Source of the DNA: Candidatus Poribacteria bacterium | GTDB lineage: Bacteria; Poribacteria; WGA-4E; WGA-3G | Assembly (NCBI GenBank): GCA_028824575.1 | Contig: JAPPDN010000129.1 | Location: forward strand, 1 to 6,555 | Reading direction: 5' to 3' | DNA length: 6,555 nt | Shown here: positions 1 through 5,682 of the stretch, in pieces | Layout: every line of letters starts with the position of its first letter | How positions within the stretch are numbered: the stretch's first letter is position 1 | Made by a program: the position numbers and the translations under genes | Notes under the pieces: generated by a model | Databases searched by the model: none | The model's input: the letters and a program-made list of their open reading frames with translations, nothing else | What the model was told of the DNA's origin: nothing

Positions 1-14
1 GGTCAGTCTTATGT

Positions 15-57
15 CCTTCTCGTCTCCATGTTTGGAACGAGAGGGCTTTTTTAATTT
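15..57 (+). terminator. Intrinsic terminator upstream of ilvB, possibly the 3' half of a T-box leader
   Basis: A hairpin pairs 15-23 with 37-45 (nine pairs, one of them G-T). After a one-base bulge at C24 it continues with TCCA (25-28) against TGGA (33-36), around the loop TGTT. The descending arm runs into GGGC and six T residues, so this is a textbook Rho-independent shape on the + strand. It may end transcription of a gene left of the window. Alternatively, the CTCGTC / GACGAG-like stem followed by GGGC and a T run closely resembles the terminators of T-box riboswitches that control amino acid genes. The diagnostic T-box antiterminator sequence would lie just outside the left edge, so this reading is unproven. 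Confidence 0.7.
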
Positions 58-177
58 CATCTCCTTCTGCTCATTTTTCTCCGTTGTCGGAAAATGGGTG
101 TCTGTTCCGATTTATGCGAGTGTGTTGCTCAGCGTGTCTTAAAAAATTGCTACTGAGTTACGAAAGGGTATCAACCT

Positions 178-224
178 GAACCAAAAACCCGTTTTGGTTC
201 TCACTGCGAAGCAGGACAAAACGG
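178..224 (+). promoter_or_regulatory. ilvB leader with two mutually exclusive stems
   Basis: Stem 1 pairs 178-186 with 192-200, nine perfect pairs with a 5-base loop. Stem 2 pairs 189-196 with 217-224, eight perfect pairs, and encloses a small CTGC-GAA-GCAG hairpin at 204-214. Bases 192-196 are needed by both, so only one can form at a time. Neither is followed by a T run, so neither is a standard terminator. Both end before the ilvB ribosome binding site (AAAGGA, 247-252). A weak promoter-like pair, TTGCTA (147-152) and TATCAA (169-174) with a 16-base gap, lies just upstream but is not convincing. A switch in the leader RNA is inference. The pairings themselves are seen directly. Confidence 0.4.
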
Positions 225-259
225 TCAAAAAACCTAATATTTAAAAAAAGGAAATTGGC

Positions 260-1936
260 ATGGAACTTTCAGGAGCACAAATCCTGGTTGACGGTCTCAA
301 GCGGGAAGGTGTCGAATATATCTTCGGTGTGAACGGTGGCGCAGCGATGCCGATTTTTGATGCCTTGTACGGCGAGACTGAAATCAAATTGATTCCGATG
401 CGGCATGAACAAGGGGCTTCCCACGCCGCTGATGGCTACGCACGCGCCACCGGGAAAGTCGGTGTTGCACTCGCAACCTCCGGTCCCGGTGCTACCAATC
501 TCGTCACCGGTATCGCTACTGCCTATATGGACTCCATTCCGATGGTCGCGATTACTGGACAGGTTTTCACACACTATATCGGCAGTGATGCTTTCCAAGA
601 ATGCGATGTTATCGGCGTGACACGACCGATCTGTAAGCACAGCTACCTCATTACAAGCAGTGACGAAATCGCAGATGTTGTCGCTGAAGCGTTTCACATC
701 GCGAAAACCGGGAAACCGGGGCCTGTTATTATTGACATCGCCAAAGATGCGCAGATACATGAAGCACTGTTTGAGTATCCAGAAACGGTTGACATCCGTA
801 GCTACAAACCTCAAGTTCATGGCGATCCGGCACAAATTGCCAAGGCGGCGGCACTGATAAAAGAAGCCAAACGCCCTATGCTTTATGCCGGTGGCGGTGT
901 AGTCCTTGCGAATGCCAGCGAAGAACTACGGCAGCTGACCTTGAATACACAGATCCCGATTACCGTTACCTTGATGGGACTTGGCGCGTTCCCTGAAACG
1001 CATCCGTTAGCGATGGAGATGCCCGGCATGCACGGCTCCTGTTGCGCAAATTATGCCTTCACCGATTCAGACTTGGTTATCGCTATTGGTGCGAGATTTG
1101 ACGACCGCGTTACCGGGGATCTCAGTAAATTCGCACCTAACGCCAAGAAGATCCACATTGATATAGACGCGTCTTGTATTGGGAAAAACGTCCCTGTTGA
1201 TGTCCCGATCGTTGGCGATGCGAAAAGCGTCCTAACGGAACTCAATAAACAGGTCGGTACAGCGGATATTGACCCGTGGCGCGCCCAGATTCAGGAGTGG
1301 AAGCAGAAATACCCGTTTGAATACGAGCAAAAATCGGATATAGTCATGCCGCAATTTGTTATTGAAAAAATATATGAGCATTACAGTGATGCCATTGTTG
1401 TTGCGGATGTCGGACAACACCAGATGTGGGCAGCGCAGTACTTCAAATTCACTGAACCGCGACAGTGGCTTAATTCCGGGGGGCTTGGCACGATGGGCTT
1501 TAGCCTACCAGCGGCAATCGGTGCGCAGCTCGGATGCCCAGACAAAACCGTCGTCAATATCAACGGTGATGGTTCCTATATCATGACAATCCAAGAACTG
1601 GTGCCAGCGGTTACGATGCAGCTGCCGCTTAAGGTCTTCATCATTAACAATATGTACCTCGGAATGGTACGCCAGTGGCAGGAATTGTTCCACGGCAAAC
1701 GTTATTCCGCTGTTGATTACCACGACAACCCTGATTTCGCCTTGCTCGCACAGGCGTTCGGTGCCACGGGCTTGCGGGTCGAACACCCTGAAGATGTCGA
1801 ACCCGCATTACAGAAGGCAAAAGGGATTACCGACGGTCCTGTCGTCATTGACTTCATTGTTGATGAAGAGGAGAACGTGTTCCCGATGGTGCCAGCCGGT
1901 AAAGGGCTTGGAGATGTTATCCGCGGGTTATCTTAA
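260..1936 (+). CDS. ilvB: Acetohydroxyacid (acetolactate) synthase, large catalytic subunit
   Basis: This ThDP-, Mg- and FAD-dependent enzyme condenses pyruvate with a second pyruvate or with 2-oxobutyrate, the first common step to valine, leucine and isoleucine. Its 558 residues span the whole family. The N-terminal ThDP domain carries the catalytic glutamate E50 in RHEQGASHAADGYARATG and then ATSGPGATN (72-80). The central domain has RFDDRVTG (279-286), which marks the anabolic FAD-containing type rather than the catabolic one. The C-terminal domain has the ThDP motif GDG (436-438) to NN (463-464), then GMVRQWQELF with W473, the counterpart of the herbicide-contact tryptophan W574 of Arabidopsis. 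The ATG follows AAAGGA by 7 bases. Two unusual residues are N25, where GYPGG is typical, and F103, where GQVP is common. Its partner subunit is ilvN, 254 bp downstream, an unusually wide gap for this pair. Confidence 0.97.
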   Translation: MELSGAQILVDGLKREGVEYIFGVNGGAAMPIFDALYGETEIKLIPMRHEQGASHAADGYARATGKVGVALATSGPGATNLVTGIATAYMDSIPMVAITGQVFTHYIGSDAFQECDVIGVTRPICKHSYLITSSDEIADVVAEAFHIAKTGKPGPVIIDIAKDAQIHEALFEYPETVDIRSYKPQVHGDPAQIAKAAALIKEAKRPMLYAGGGVVLANASEELRQLTLNTQIPITVTLMGLGAFPETHPLAMEMPGMHGSCCANYAFTDSDLVIAIGARFDDRVTGDLSKFAPNAKKIHIDIDASCIGKNVPVDVPIVGDAKSVLTELNKQVGTADIDPWRAQIQEWKQKYPFEYEQKSDIVMPQFVIEKIYEHYSDAIVVADVGQHQMWAAQYFKFTEPRQWLNSGGLGTMGFSLPAAIGAQLGCPDKTVVNINGDGSYIMTIQELVPAVTMQLPLKVFIINNMYLGMVRQWQELFHGKRYSAVDYHDNPDFALLAQAFGATGLRVEHPEDVEPALQKAKGITDGPVVIDFIVDEEENVFPMVPAGKGLGDVIRGLS

Positions 1937-1947
1937 CGATTTTAAGG

Positions 1948-2187
1948 GTTGTCAGTTATCAGAGGAATAGTTTTCAGTTATCGGTTATCAGTTTTCAGTT
2001 AAGAGTCACCTTGTGACAGTCCCGTTTGCTGTATCCGTCACAGAAACCCTCTTTAACCGACAACCGATGACTGACAACTGATAACTCTTAAAACTGAAAG
2101 GTTTTTCGGAGAAAAACCGAACCGATAACCGATAACCATAAAACCGACAACCGAAAGCCTGCGCAGCAGGCGAACCGAAAACTCTAA
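1948..2187. repeat. Inverted arrays of a 7-bp repeat filling the ilvB-ilvN spacer
   Basis: The spacer is built of heptads of consensus ACYGAYA. In reverse complement (TRTCRGT-like) they occupy 1950-1962 and, as five consecutive units, 1972-2006. In forward orientation five consecutive units fill 2056-2090, with further units at 2093-2099, 2121-2137, 2143-2156 and 2174-2187. A 13-base direct repeat, AACCGACAACCGA, occurs at 2055-2067 and 2142-2154. Opposed arrays can pair: 2000-2006 with 2084-2090 and 1993-1999 with 2093-2099, plus other registers shifted by seven bases. Between the arms lies a non-repeat core with a short stem, TGTGAC (2012-2017) against GTCACA (2037-2042). A separate hairpin, 2100-2107 against 2111-2118, has eight pairs and a GGA loop. 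Heptanucleotide repeats (STRR) are known from cyanobacteria. Whether this family is related is unknown. Confidence 0.85.
2157..2171 (+). other. Short perfect hairpin just upstream of the ilvN start
   Basis: GCCTGC (2157-2162) pairs perfectly with GCAGGC (2166-2171) around a GCA loop. It ends 19 bases before the ilvN ATG, roughly where a ribosome would contact the message. The core CTGCGCAGCAGG differs by one base from CTGCGAAGCAGG at 204-215 in the ilvB leader, so it may be a mobile or repeated structural module. An effect on translation of ilvN is possible but inferred. Confidence 0.5.
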
Positions 2188-2190
2188 AAA

Positions 2191-2691
2191 ATGAATCCAG
2201 AAGAACGACATATCTTTTCCGTTTTAGTCGAAAACCGATTCGGAGTCCTTGCACGCGTTGCTGGACTTTTTAGCGGGCGCGGCTTTAATATCGACAGTCT
2301 CAACGTCGCGGAGACACACGACAAAAGCATCTCGCATATAACGCTTGTCACGCACGGGGACGCGCAAATTATGGAACAGATCTACCAGCATCTAAACAGA
2401 CTCATCGACGTTATTGAGGTGACCGACCTTTCCGCTGCTGGGACGCATGTTGAGCGAGAACTTGTTCTTATTAAAATTGCTACCGATGATCCTCAAAAAC
2501 GCACCGAGATTCTACAAGTCGCGGAGGTCTTTCGTGGGCGGGTTATAGATATGAAGCCTGCCTCCCTTGTGCTTGAAATTACCGGTGATGAAGGTAAATT
2601 GAAAGCAGCAATTGATATTTTCAATACGTACGGTATCCTTGAGTTGACACGCACCGGCAAAATAGCGATGTTACGCGGCTCCGAGAAATAG
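2191..2691 (+). CDS. ilvN: Acetohydroxyacid synthase, small regulatory subunit
   Basis: This subunit activates IlvB and confers valine feedback inhibition. Its 166 residues match the usual length (E. coli IlvH has 163). The N-terminal ACT domain (about 6-80) opens with RHIFSVLVENRFGVLARV and GLFSGRGFNIDSL. N15, G18 and N33 correspond, with a constant offset of four, to N11, G14 and N29 of E. coli IlvH, which bind the inhibitor valine, so feedback sensitivity is expected. A C-terminal small-subunit domain follows (about 85-160, from ERELVLIKI). Position 17 is F where proline is common in other bacteria. ATG 2191 is the only reasonable start, because an in-frame TAA lies at 2185-2187 and homology begins at once. 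No Shine-Dalgarno sequence is visible: the start follows ACTCTAAAAA at the end of the repeat region. Also called ilvH in some species. Confidence 0.96.
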   Translation: MNPEERHIFSVLVENRFGVLARVAGLFSGRGFNIDSLNVAETHDKSISHITLVTHGDAQIMEQIYQHLNRLIDVIEVTDLSAAGTHVERELVLIKIATDDPQKRTEILQVAEVFRGRVIDMKPASLVLEITGDEGKLKAAIDIFNTYGILELTRTGKIAMLRGSEK

Positions 2692-2725
2692 GATATGGTT
2701 GTCGGTACGTTCCGCTGCGCTCCAC

Positions 2726-2822
2726 TTTCAGCTATAGGTTATCAGTTGAATGTGTGGCGGGTGAAAAGGTTTAGCCTGCTACAAACGAGTTACTGACAAC
2801 TGGCAACTGACAACTGATAACT
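2726..2822. repeat. Second inverted set of the 7-bp repeat, in the ilvN-ilvC spacer
   Basis: Three reverse-orientation heptads occupy 2726-2746, and four forward heptads plus a partial unit occupy 2792-2822. The 11-base arms GTTATCAGTTG (2738-2748) and CAACTGATAAC (2811-2821) are perfect inverted copies enclosing a 62-base loop. The 17-base string ACTGACAACTGATAACT at 2806-2822 is identical to 2070-2086 in the ilvB-ilvN spacer, and similarity continues into TTAAAA after a two-base difference. This is therefore the same repeat family in the same inverted design. It ends directly before the ilvC ribosome binding site. The remaining spacer, including TGTCGGT at 2700-2706, holds no gene. Confidence 0.8.
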
Positions 2823-2840
2823 TAAAAAGGAATAGACTTT

Positions 2841-3833
2841 ATGGCAACGATTTATTACGATAGTGATGCTAATTTTGACTTACTCAAAGAGCGTACCGTC
2901 GCGGTCGTCGGTTATGGCGCGCAGGGTCGCGCGCAGTCGCTAAATCTCAAAGACAGCGGTGCAAACGTGATCGTCGCATTATACGAAGGCAGCCGTTCAA
3001 AAGCCCGCGCAGAAGCGGAAGGTTTGACTGTCAAGAACGTTGAAGAAGCCGCAGCAATGGCAGACATCGTCCAAGTGCTCATACCTGACGAACGCCACTC
3101 CGCTGTCTATCGCGACCAGATTGCCCCTAACATGGAAGCAGGCAATATGCTCCTCGTCTCACACGGGTTTAGCGTCCACTTTGGGCAGATTGTGCCTGCC
3201 AGCGACATTGATGTCGCAATGATTGCGCCTAAGGGACCCGGTTCCCTCGTTCGTGAGGTGTTTGAAAGCGGTGGTGGTGTGCCGTGTCTCATCGCTATCC
3301 ATCAAGACACCACAGGTCTCGCGCGCGATGTCGCACTCGCTTATGCAAGAGGGATCGGTGGTACTCGCTCAGGTGTCATTGAAACGACTTTCCGTGAGGA
3401 GACTGAAACCGATCTCTTTGGTGAGCAAGCCGTGTTGTGTGGCGGAACCGCTGCCCTCATCAAAGCCGCCTTTGACACACTTGTTGAAGCCGGTTACCAA
3501 CCAGAAATGGCTTACTTTGAGTGTCTCCACGAACTTAAATTGATTGTCGATTTGATTTACTCTGGTGGCTTGAGCAAAATGCGGAACGATATCAGCAATA
3601 CCGCCGAATTCGGAGATCTCACACGCGGTCCGCAGATTATTGATGACAGTGTTCGCGATAAGATGCGCCAAATTTTAAAGGACGTGCAGGAAGGCGTTTT
3701 TGCACGTGAGTGGGTTTTGGAAAATGAAGCGAACCAACCTGTTCTCGGCGCGCTCCGTCGACAGGAGGCGGAACTCGAGATCGAAGAAGTCGGAAAAAAT
3801 CTCCGCAGCATGATGAGTTGGCTTGACGAATAG
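2841..3833 (+). CDS. ilvC: Ketol-acid reductoisomerase, class I (short form)
   Basis: The enzyme converts 2-acetolactate (or 2-aceto-2-hydroxybutyrate) to the dihydroxy acid by Mg-dependent alkyl migration and NAD(P)H reduction, the second step of the pathway. At 330 residues it is the short class I form. The N-terminal Rossmann domain has GYGAQG (24-29), the cofactor-selecting loop near 48-54 and H108 in SHGF. The all-helical C-terminal knotted domain holds the metal and substrate ligands D191 and E195 (DLFGEQAVLCGG), E227 and E231 (FECLHELKLIVD) and S252 (ISNTAE), all conserved. Family members usually read GYGSQGHAHALNL. Here R30 and Q32 replace the two histidines, and Y48 stands where class I enzymes commonly have arginine. 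AAAAAGGA (2824-2831) lies 9 bases before the ATG. It is the last ilv gene of the operon here. Confidence 0.97.
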   Translation: MATIYYDSDANFDLLKERTVAVVGYGAQGRAQSLNLKDSGANVIVALYEGSRSKARAEAEGLTVKNVEEAAAMADIVQVLIPDERHSAVYRDQIAPNMEAGNMLLVSHGFSVHFGQIVPASDIDVAMIAPKGPGSLVREVFESGGGVPCLIAIHQDTTGLARDVALAYARGIGGTRSGVIETTFREETETDLFGEQAVLCGGTAALIKAAFDTLVEAGYQPEMAYFECLHELKLIVDLIYSGGLSKMRNDISNTAEFGDLTRGPQIIDDSVRDKMRQILKDVQEGVFAREWVLENEANQPVLGALRRQEAELEIEEVGKNLRSMMSWLDE

Positions 3834-3841
3834 CCGCTCCT

Positions 3842-3994
3842 TTCGGTAATTGTGGTAGGTGCGGTTTCATGAAGTTTAAGAAAATAAATCGGCAATTCTA
3901 TATTTCCCCAGGCCCGGTAGGTTCGGTTTCCTAACCGAACCGGGCATCGCCAAAAATTACCGAATTAATAAATTAATCTTCATCCAACCGCACC
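3842..3994. repeat. Mosaic of overlapping inverted repeats after ilvC
   Basis: Three palindromes overlap in this spacer. TTCGGTAATT (3842-3851) is the perfect reverse complement of 3955-3964. GGTGCGGTT (3858-3866) is the perfect reverse complement of 3986-3994. A strong hairpin (3912-3945) sits inside both. The first two interlock, so they are either alternatives or a pseudoknot. GGTAGGTGCGGTTTC (3854-3868) is a 14-of-15 copy of 3916-3930, the ascending arm of the inner hairpin. No open reading frame of note lies here. A decayed or miniature mobile repeat is one explanation. The origin is not shown by the sequence. Confidence 0.6.
3912..3945. other. Strong GC-rich hairpin downstream of ilvC
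   Basis: Thirteen base pairs form around the loop TCCT (3929-3932), with a 4-base bulge in the left arm that can sit at 3916-3919 or 3919-3922 because GGT is doubled there. It could protect the 3' end of the ilv message or pause polymerase. It is not a canonical intrinsic terminator, since neither strand has a T run after the stem. No better terminator for the ilv operon is visible before the next gene. Confidence 0.65.
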
Positions 3995-4004
3995 GCAATA
4001 GTAA

Positions 4005-4451
4005 ATGGATTCATCCGGCAACGCAAACGCCCACTCAGACCCTTTTTTAATCCGGGAGTGCCACCTTGAAGAAGCAGAAGCACTTCTGGCATTATGGCAG
4101 GCTGCTGGCACATCTCCGAGCGTCACAGATACCATTACAGATATCCAAAGTGTGATAGAAAGTCCTGCCTCGGTCTTGGTCGCTGAGGCGGATCGACACA
4201 TCGTTGGCTCCTTAATCGCTACTTTCGATGGCTGGCGCGGCAATATGTATCGCATAGCGGTTCATCCTGACTATCGACGGCGTGGTATTGGGCGCGCATT
4301 GGTTGCGGGAGGCGAAAAACGTTTAGCAAAACTCGGTGTCAAACGCATCACAGCACTCGTGGAAGAAAAGTATCCGTGGGCGATTGCCTTCTGGTCAAGT
4401 GTCGGGTATGAGATAGAACCTGGAATCGTGAGATTTTTCCGCAATCCTTAG
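4005..4451 (+). CDS. GNAT-family N-acetyltransferase, YpeA-like
   Basis: This is a predicted cytosolic transferase of an acetyl group from acetyl-CoA to an unknown amine. Its 148 residues form a single GNAT domain. The N-terminal part reads IRECHLEEAEALLALWQAAG (16-35). Motif A is RIAVHPDYRRRGIGRAL, with RRGIGR as the CoA pyrophosphate loop, and the C-terminal part ends with AFWSSVGYE, the usual motif B ending. The stretch DGWRG before motif A, and the LW near the start, resemble the E. coli YpeA type, but the substrate cannot be read from sequence. ATG 4005 is the first start, since TAA at 4002-4004 immediately precedes it in frame. No clear ribosome binding site is present. About 14 residues precede the usual domain start. 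It lies 29 bp before the propeller gene and is probably co-transcribed with it. Confidence 0.85.
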   Translation: MDSSGNANAHSDPFLIRECHLEEAEALLALWQAAGTSPSVTDTITDIQSVIESPASVLVAEADRHIVGSLIATFDGWRGNMYRIAVHPDYRRRGIGRALVAGGEKRLAKLGVKRITALVEEKYPWAIAFWSSVGYEIEPGIVRFFRNP

Positions 4452-4467
4452 ATGGAGATAAGCATAC

Positions 4468-4473
4468 GAGGAG
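4468..4473 (+). promoter_or_regulatory. Shine-Dalgarno GAGGAG fixing a GTG start
   Basis: GAGGAG lies 7 bases before GTG 4481, the best-placed ribosome binding site in the window. It supports GTG as the start of the propeller gene. The nearby ATG at 4452 is in another frame. Confidence 0.8.
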
Positions 4474-4480
4474 ATCAACC

Positions 4481-5599
4481 GTGAAATTCAGAGGATATCT
4501 GTTAGACGATACCGTCAAAAGCGTTTATGGACTTGCAGTCGCTGATATAAACGGCGACGGTCAACTCGACATCATCGCTGGCTCCACAGGCGAACCCATC
4601 ATCGCTTGGTACGAAGCACCACACTGGAAAAGACACCTCGTAACCGATCAGGGCAGCGGACACATCACTATTGCGCCTTATGATCTCACAGGCAATGACA
4701 CCCCTGACCTCATCGTTGGGAGCGGTTTTTTTCGTGGTGTAAACGCTGCGGGTGGTTATCTCCATTGGCTTGAAGCACCCATACAAGACGGACAGAACTG
4801 GAAGAGCCACCACATCGCTGACGTTCCCTTTATCCACCGCATTGCCCTCACAAATTTATCAGGAAGCGCAGCGAATGCAACGCCTTTCCTCATCGTCGCC
4901 TCAATCCGCGGTGAAGATGGCAAACCCGGCGAATGGCACAGTCCCGGCTCTCTCTGGTGCTATAAACTCTCTGATACCCCACGAGATACAGCCTCTTGGC
5001 ACTCCCACCTCCTTGACGATTCTCTCCATATCAATCACGGTTTGAGCATCAACGATGTAGACCAAGACGGACGCGATGACGTGCTGATTAGCTGCACAGA
5101 GGGGTTAATCTGGTATGAGCCGCCTATTGATCCGATGACGGATGCCTGGGGCAAATGGATTATCAGTGACCGTGAGTGTAGCGATACCTATGCTGCAGAC
5201 ATTGATGGCGACGGTATCAACGAGATTTTAGCGATTGAACCGTGGCACGGGAACAATCTCGTCTGGTATAAAGCCACTGGCGACCTACGGACCGATCCGT
5301 GGGAGCGGCACCTCATTGACGACACACTCAACCGCGGGCACTCCCTCGCCGCTGTTGACGTTGATGACGACGGTGTGCTTGAAATTATCTGTGGCTACAA
5401 CGGCGAAGGCACGAGCCTGCACCTCTACCGCCCAGAGAATCTGGCGCATAACCACTGGCGTAAAGAGACGATTGACGATGGCGGCTTAGGTGTCGGACAA
5501 ATGCACGTCTTGGACATGAACGGAAACGGCAGATTGGACGTCGTCGCCAGTGGTCTCAGTACCGGCAACGTCAAGTGGTATGAAAACCAAGCACATTGA
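4481..5599 (+). CDS. FG-GAP/VCBS repeat protein, predicted seven-bladed beta-propeller
   Basis: The 372 residues consist of seven repeats of about 45-70 residues. Each has a hydrophobic strand, a calcium-loop-like DxDxDG-x-x-D/E segment, a strand such as LxVxG, then WYE-type and W-x-x-H-x-I/L-x-D segments. The loops are DINGDGQLD (22-30), DLTGNDTPD (68-76), a degenerate one near 125, DVDQDGRDD (192-200), DIDGDGINE (240-248), DVDDDGVLE (293-301) and DMNGNGRLD (345-353). The N-terminal FRGYLLDD matches the closing strand of the other repeats, and the last repeat stops at KWYENQAH without one, so the N-terminus probably completes the last blade. Such propellers bind ligands or act as extracellular modules, but here no signal peptide, membrane segment or catalytic domain is present, so location and function are unknown. 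The start is GTG with a strong ribosome binding site. Confidence 0.88.
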   Translation: MKFRGYLLDDTVKSVYGLAVADINGDGQLDIIAGSTGEPIIAWYEAPHWKRHLVTDQGSGHITIAPYDLTGNDTPDLIVGSGFFRGVNAAGGYLHWLEAPIQDGQNWKSHHIADVPFIHRIALTNLSGSAANATPFLIVASIRGEDGKPGEWHSPGSLWCYKLSDTPRDTASWHSHLLDDSLHINHGLSINDVDQDGRDDVLISCTEGLIWYEPPIDPMTDAWGKWIISDRECSDTYAADIDGDGINEILAIEPWHGNNLVWYKATGDLRTDPWERHLIDDTLNRGHSLAAVDVDDDGVLEIICGYNGEGTSLHLYRPENLAHNHWRKETIDDGGLGVGQMHVLDMNGNGRLDVVASGLSTGNVKWYENQAH

Positions 5600-5666
5600 T
5601 ATAGAGGCTCTACGGATTTATGTCTTGATTTTCTATACATATTTTGTACCGTTGGTGCTTGCGGAT

Positions 5667-5672
5667 AAGGAG
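5667..5672 (+). promoter_or_regulatory. Shine-Dalgarno AAGGAG of the FRG-TPR gene
   Basis: AAGGAG lies 10 bases before ATG 5683 and supports that start. The 83-bp gap after the propeller gene is AT-rich (for example TATACATATTTTG near 5634-5646), but no promoter with a good -35/-10 pair stands out, nor any terminator. Confidence 0.6.
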
Positions 5673-5682
5673 CAACGCGCTT

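Noticed and set aside
94..156. A 20-codon ORF in the ilvB leader (starting MGVCSDLC), considered as an attenuator leader peptide
   Set aside because: It has only five Val or Leu codons in 20, no well-placed ribosome binding site, stops 22 bases before the first stem, and no terminator follows the stems.
269..835. A 188-codon minus-strand open frame opposite ilvB
   Set aside because: It lies wholly within the conserved ilvB coding sequence, shows no recognisable domain, and is explained as a shadow of codon bias.
2012..2042. A CRP-like operator (TGTGA and TCACA half-sites)
   Set aside because: The half-sites are much further apart than in a CRP site, and the site lies inside an operon spacer rather than a promoter.
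1948..2187. A CRISPR array in the repeat-rich spacer
   Set aside because: Units are 7 bp, contiguous and in both orientations, with no regular unique spacers and no cas genes in the window.
3557..3895. Minus-strand open frames overlapping the ilvC 3' end
   Set aside because: They overlap the conserved KARI C-terminal domain and have no recognisable protein features.
3912..3945. Calling the post-ilvC hairpin an intrinsic terminator
   Set aside because: No T run follows the stem on either strand, so only the hairpin is supported.
5602..5612. TAGAGGCTCTA dyad after the propeller gene as an operator or hairpin
   Set aside because: It is only five pairs around one base, cannot form a hairpin loop, and is expected by chance.
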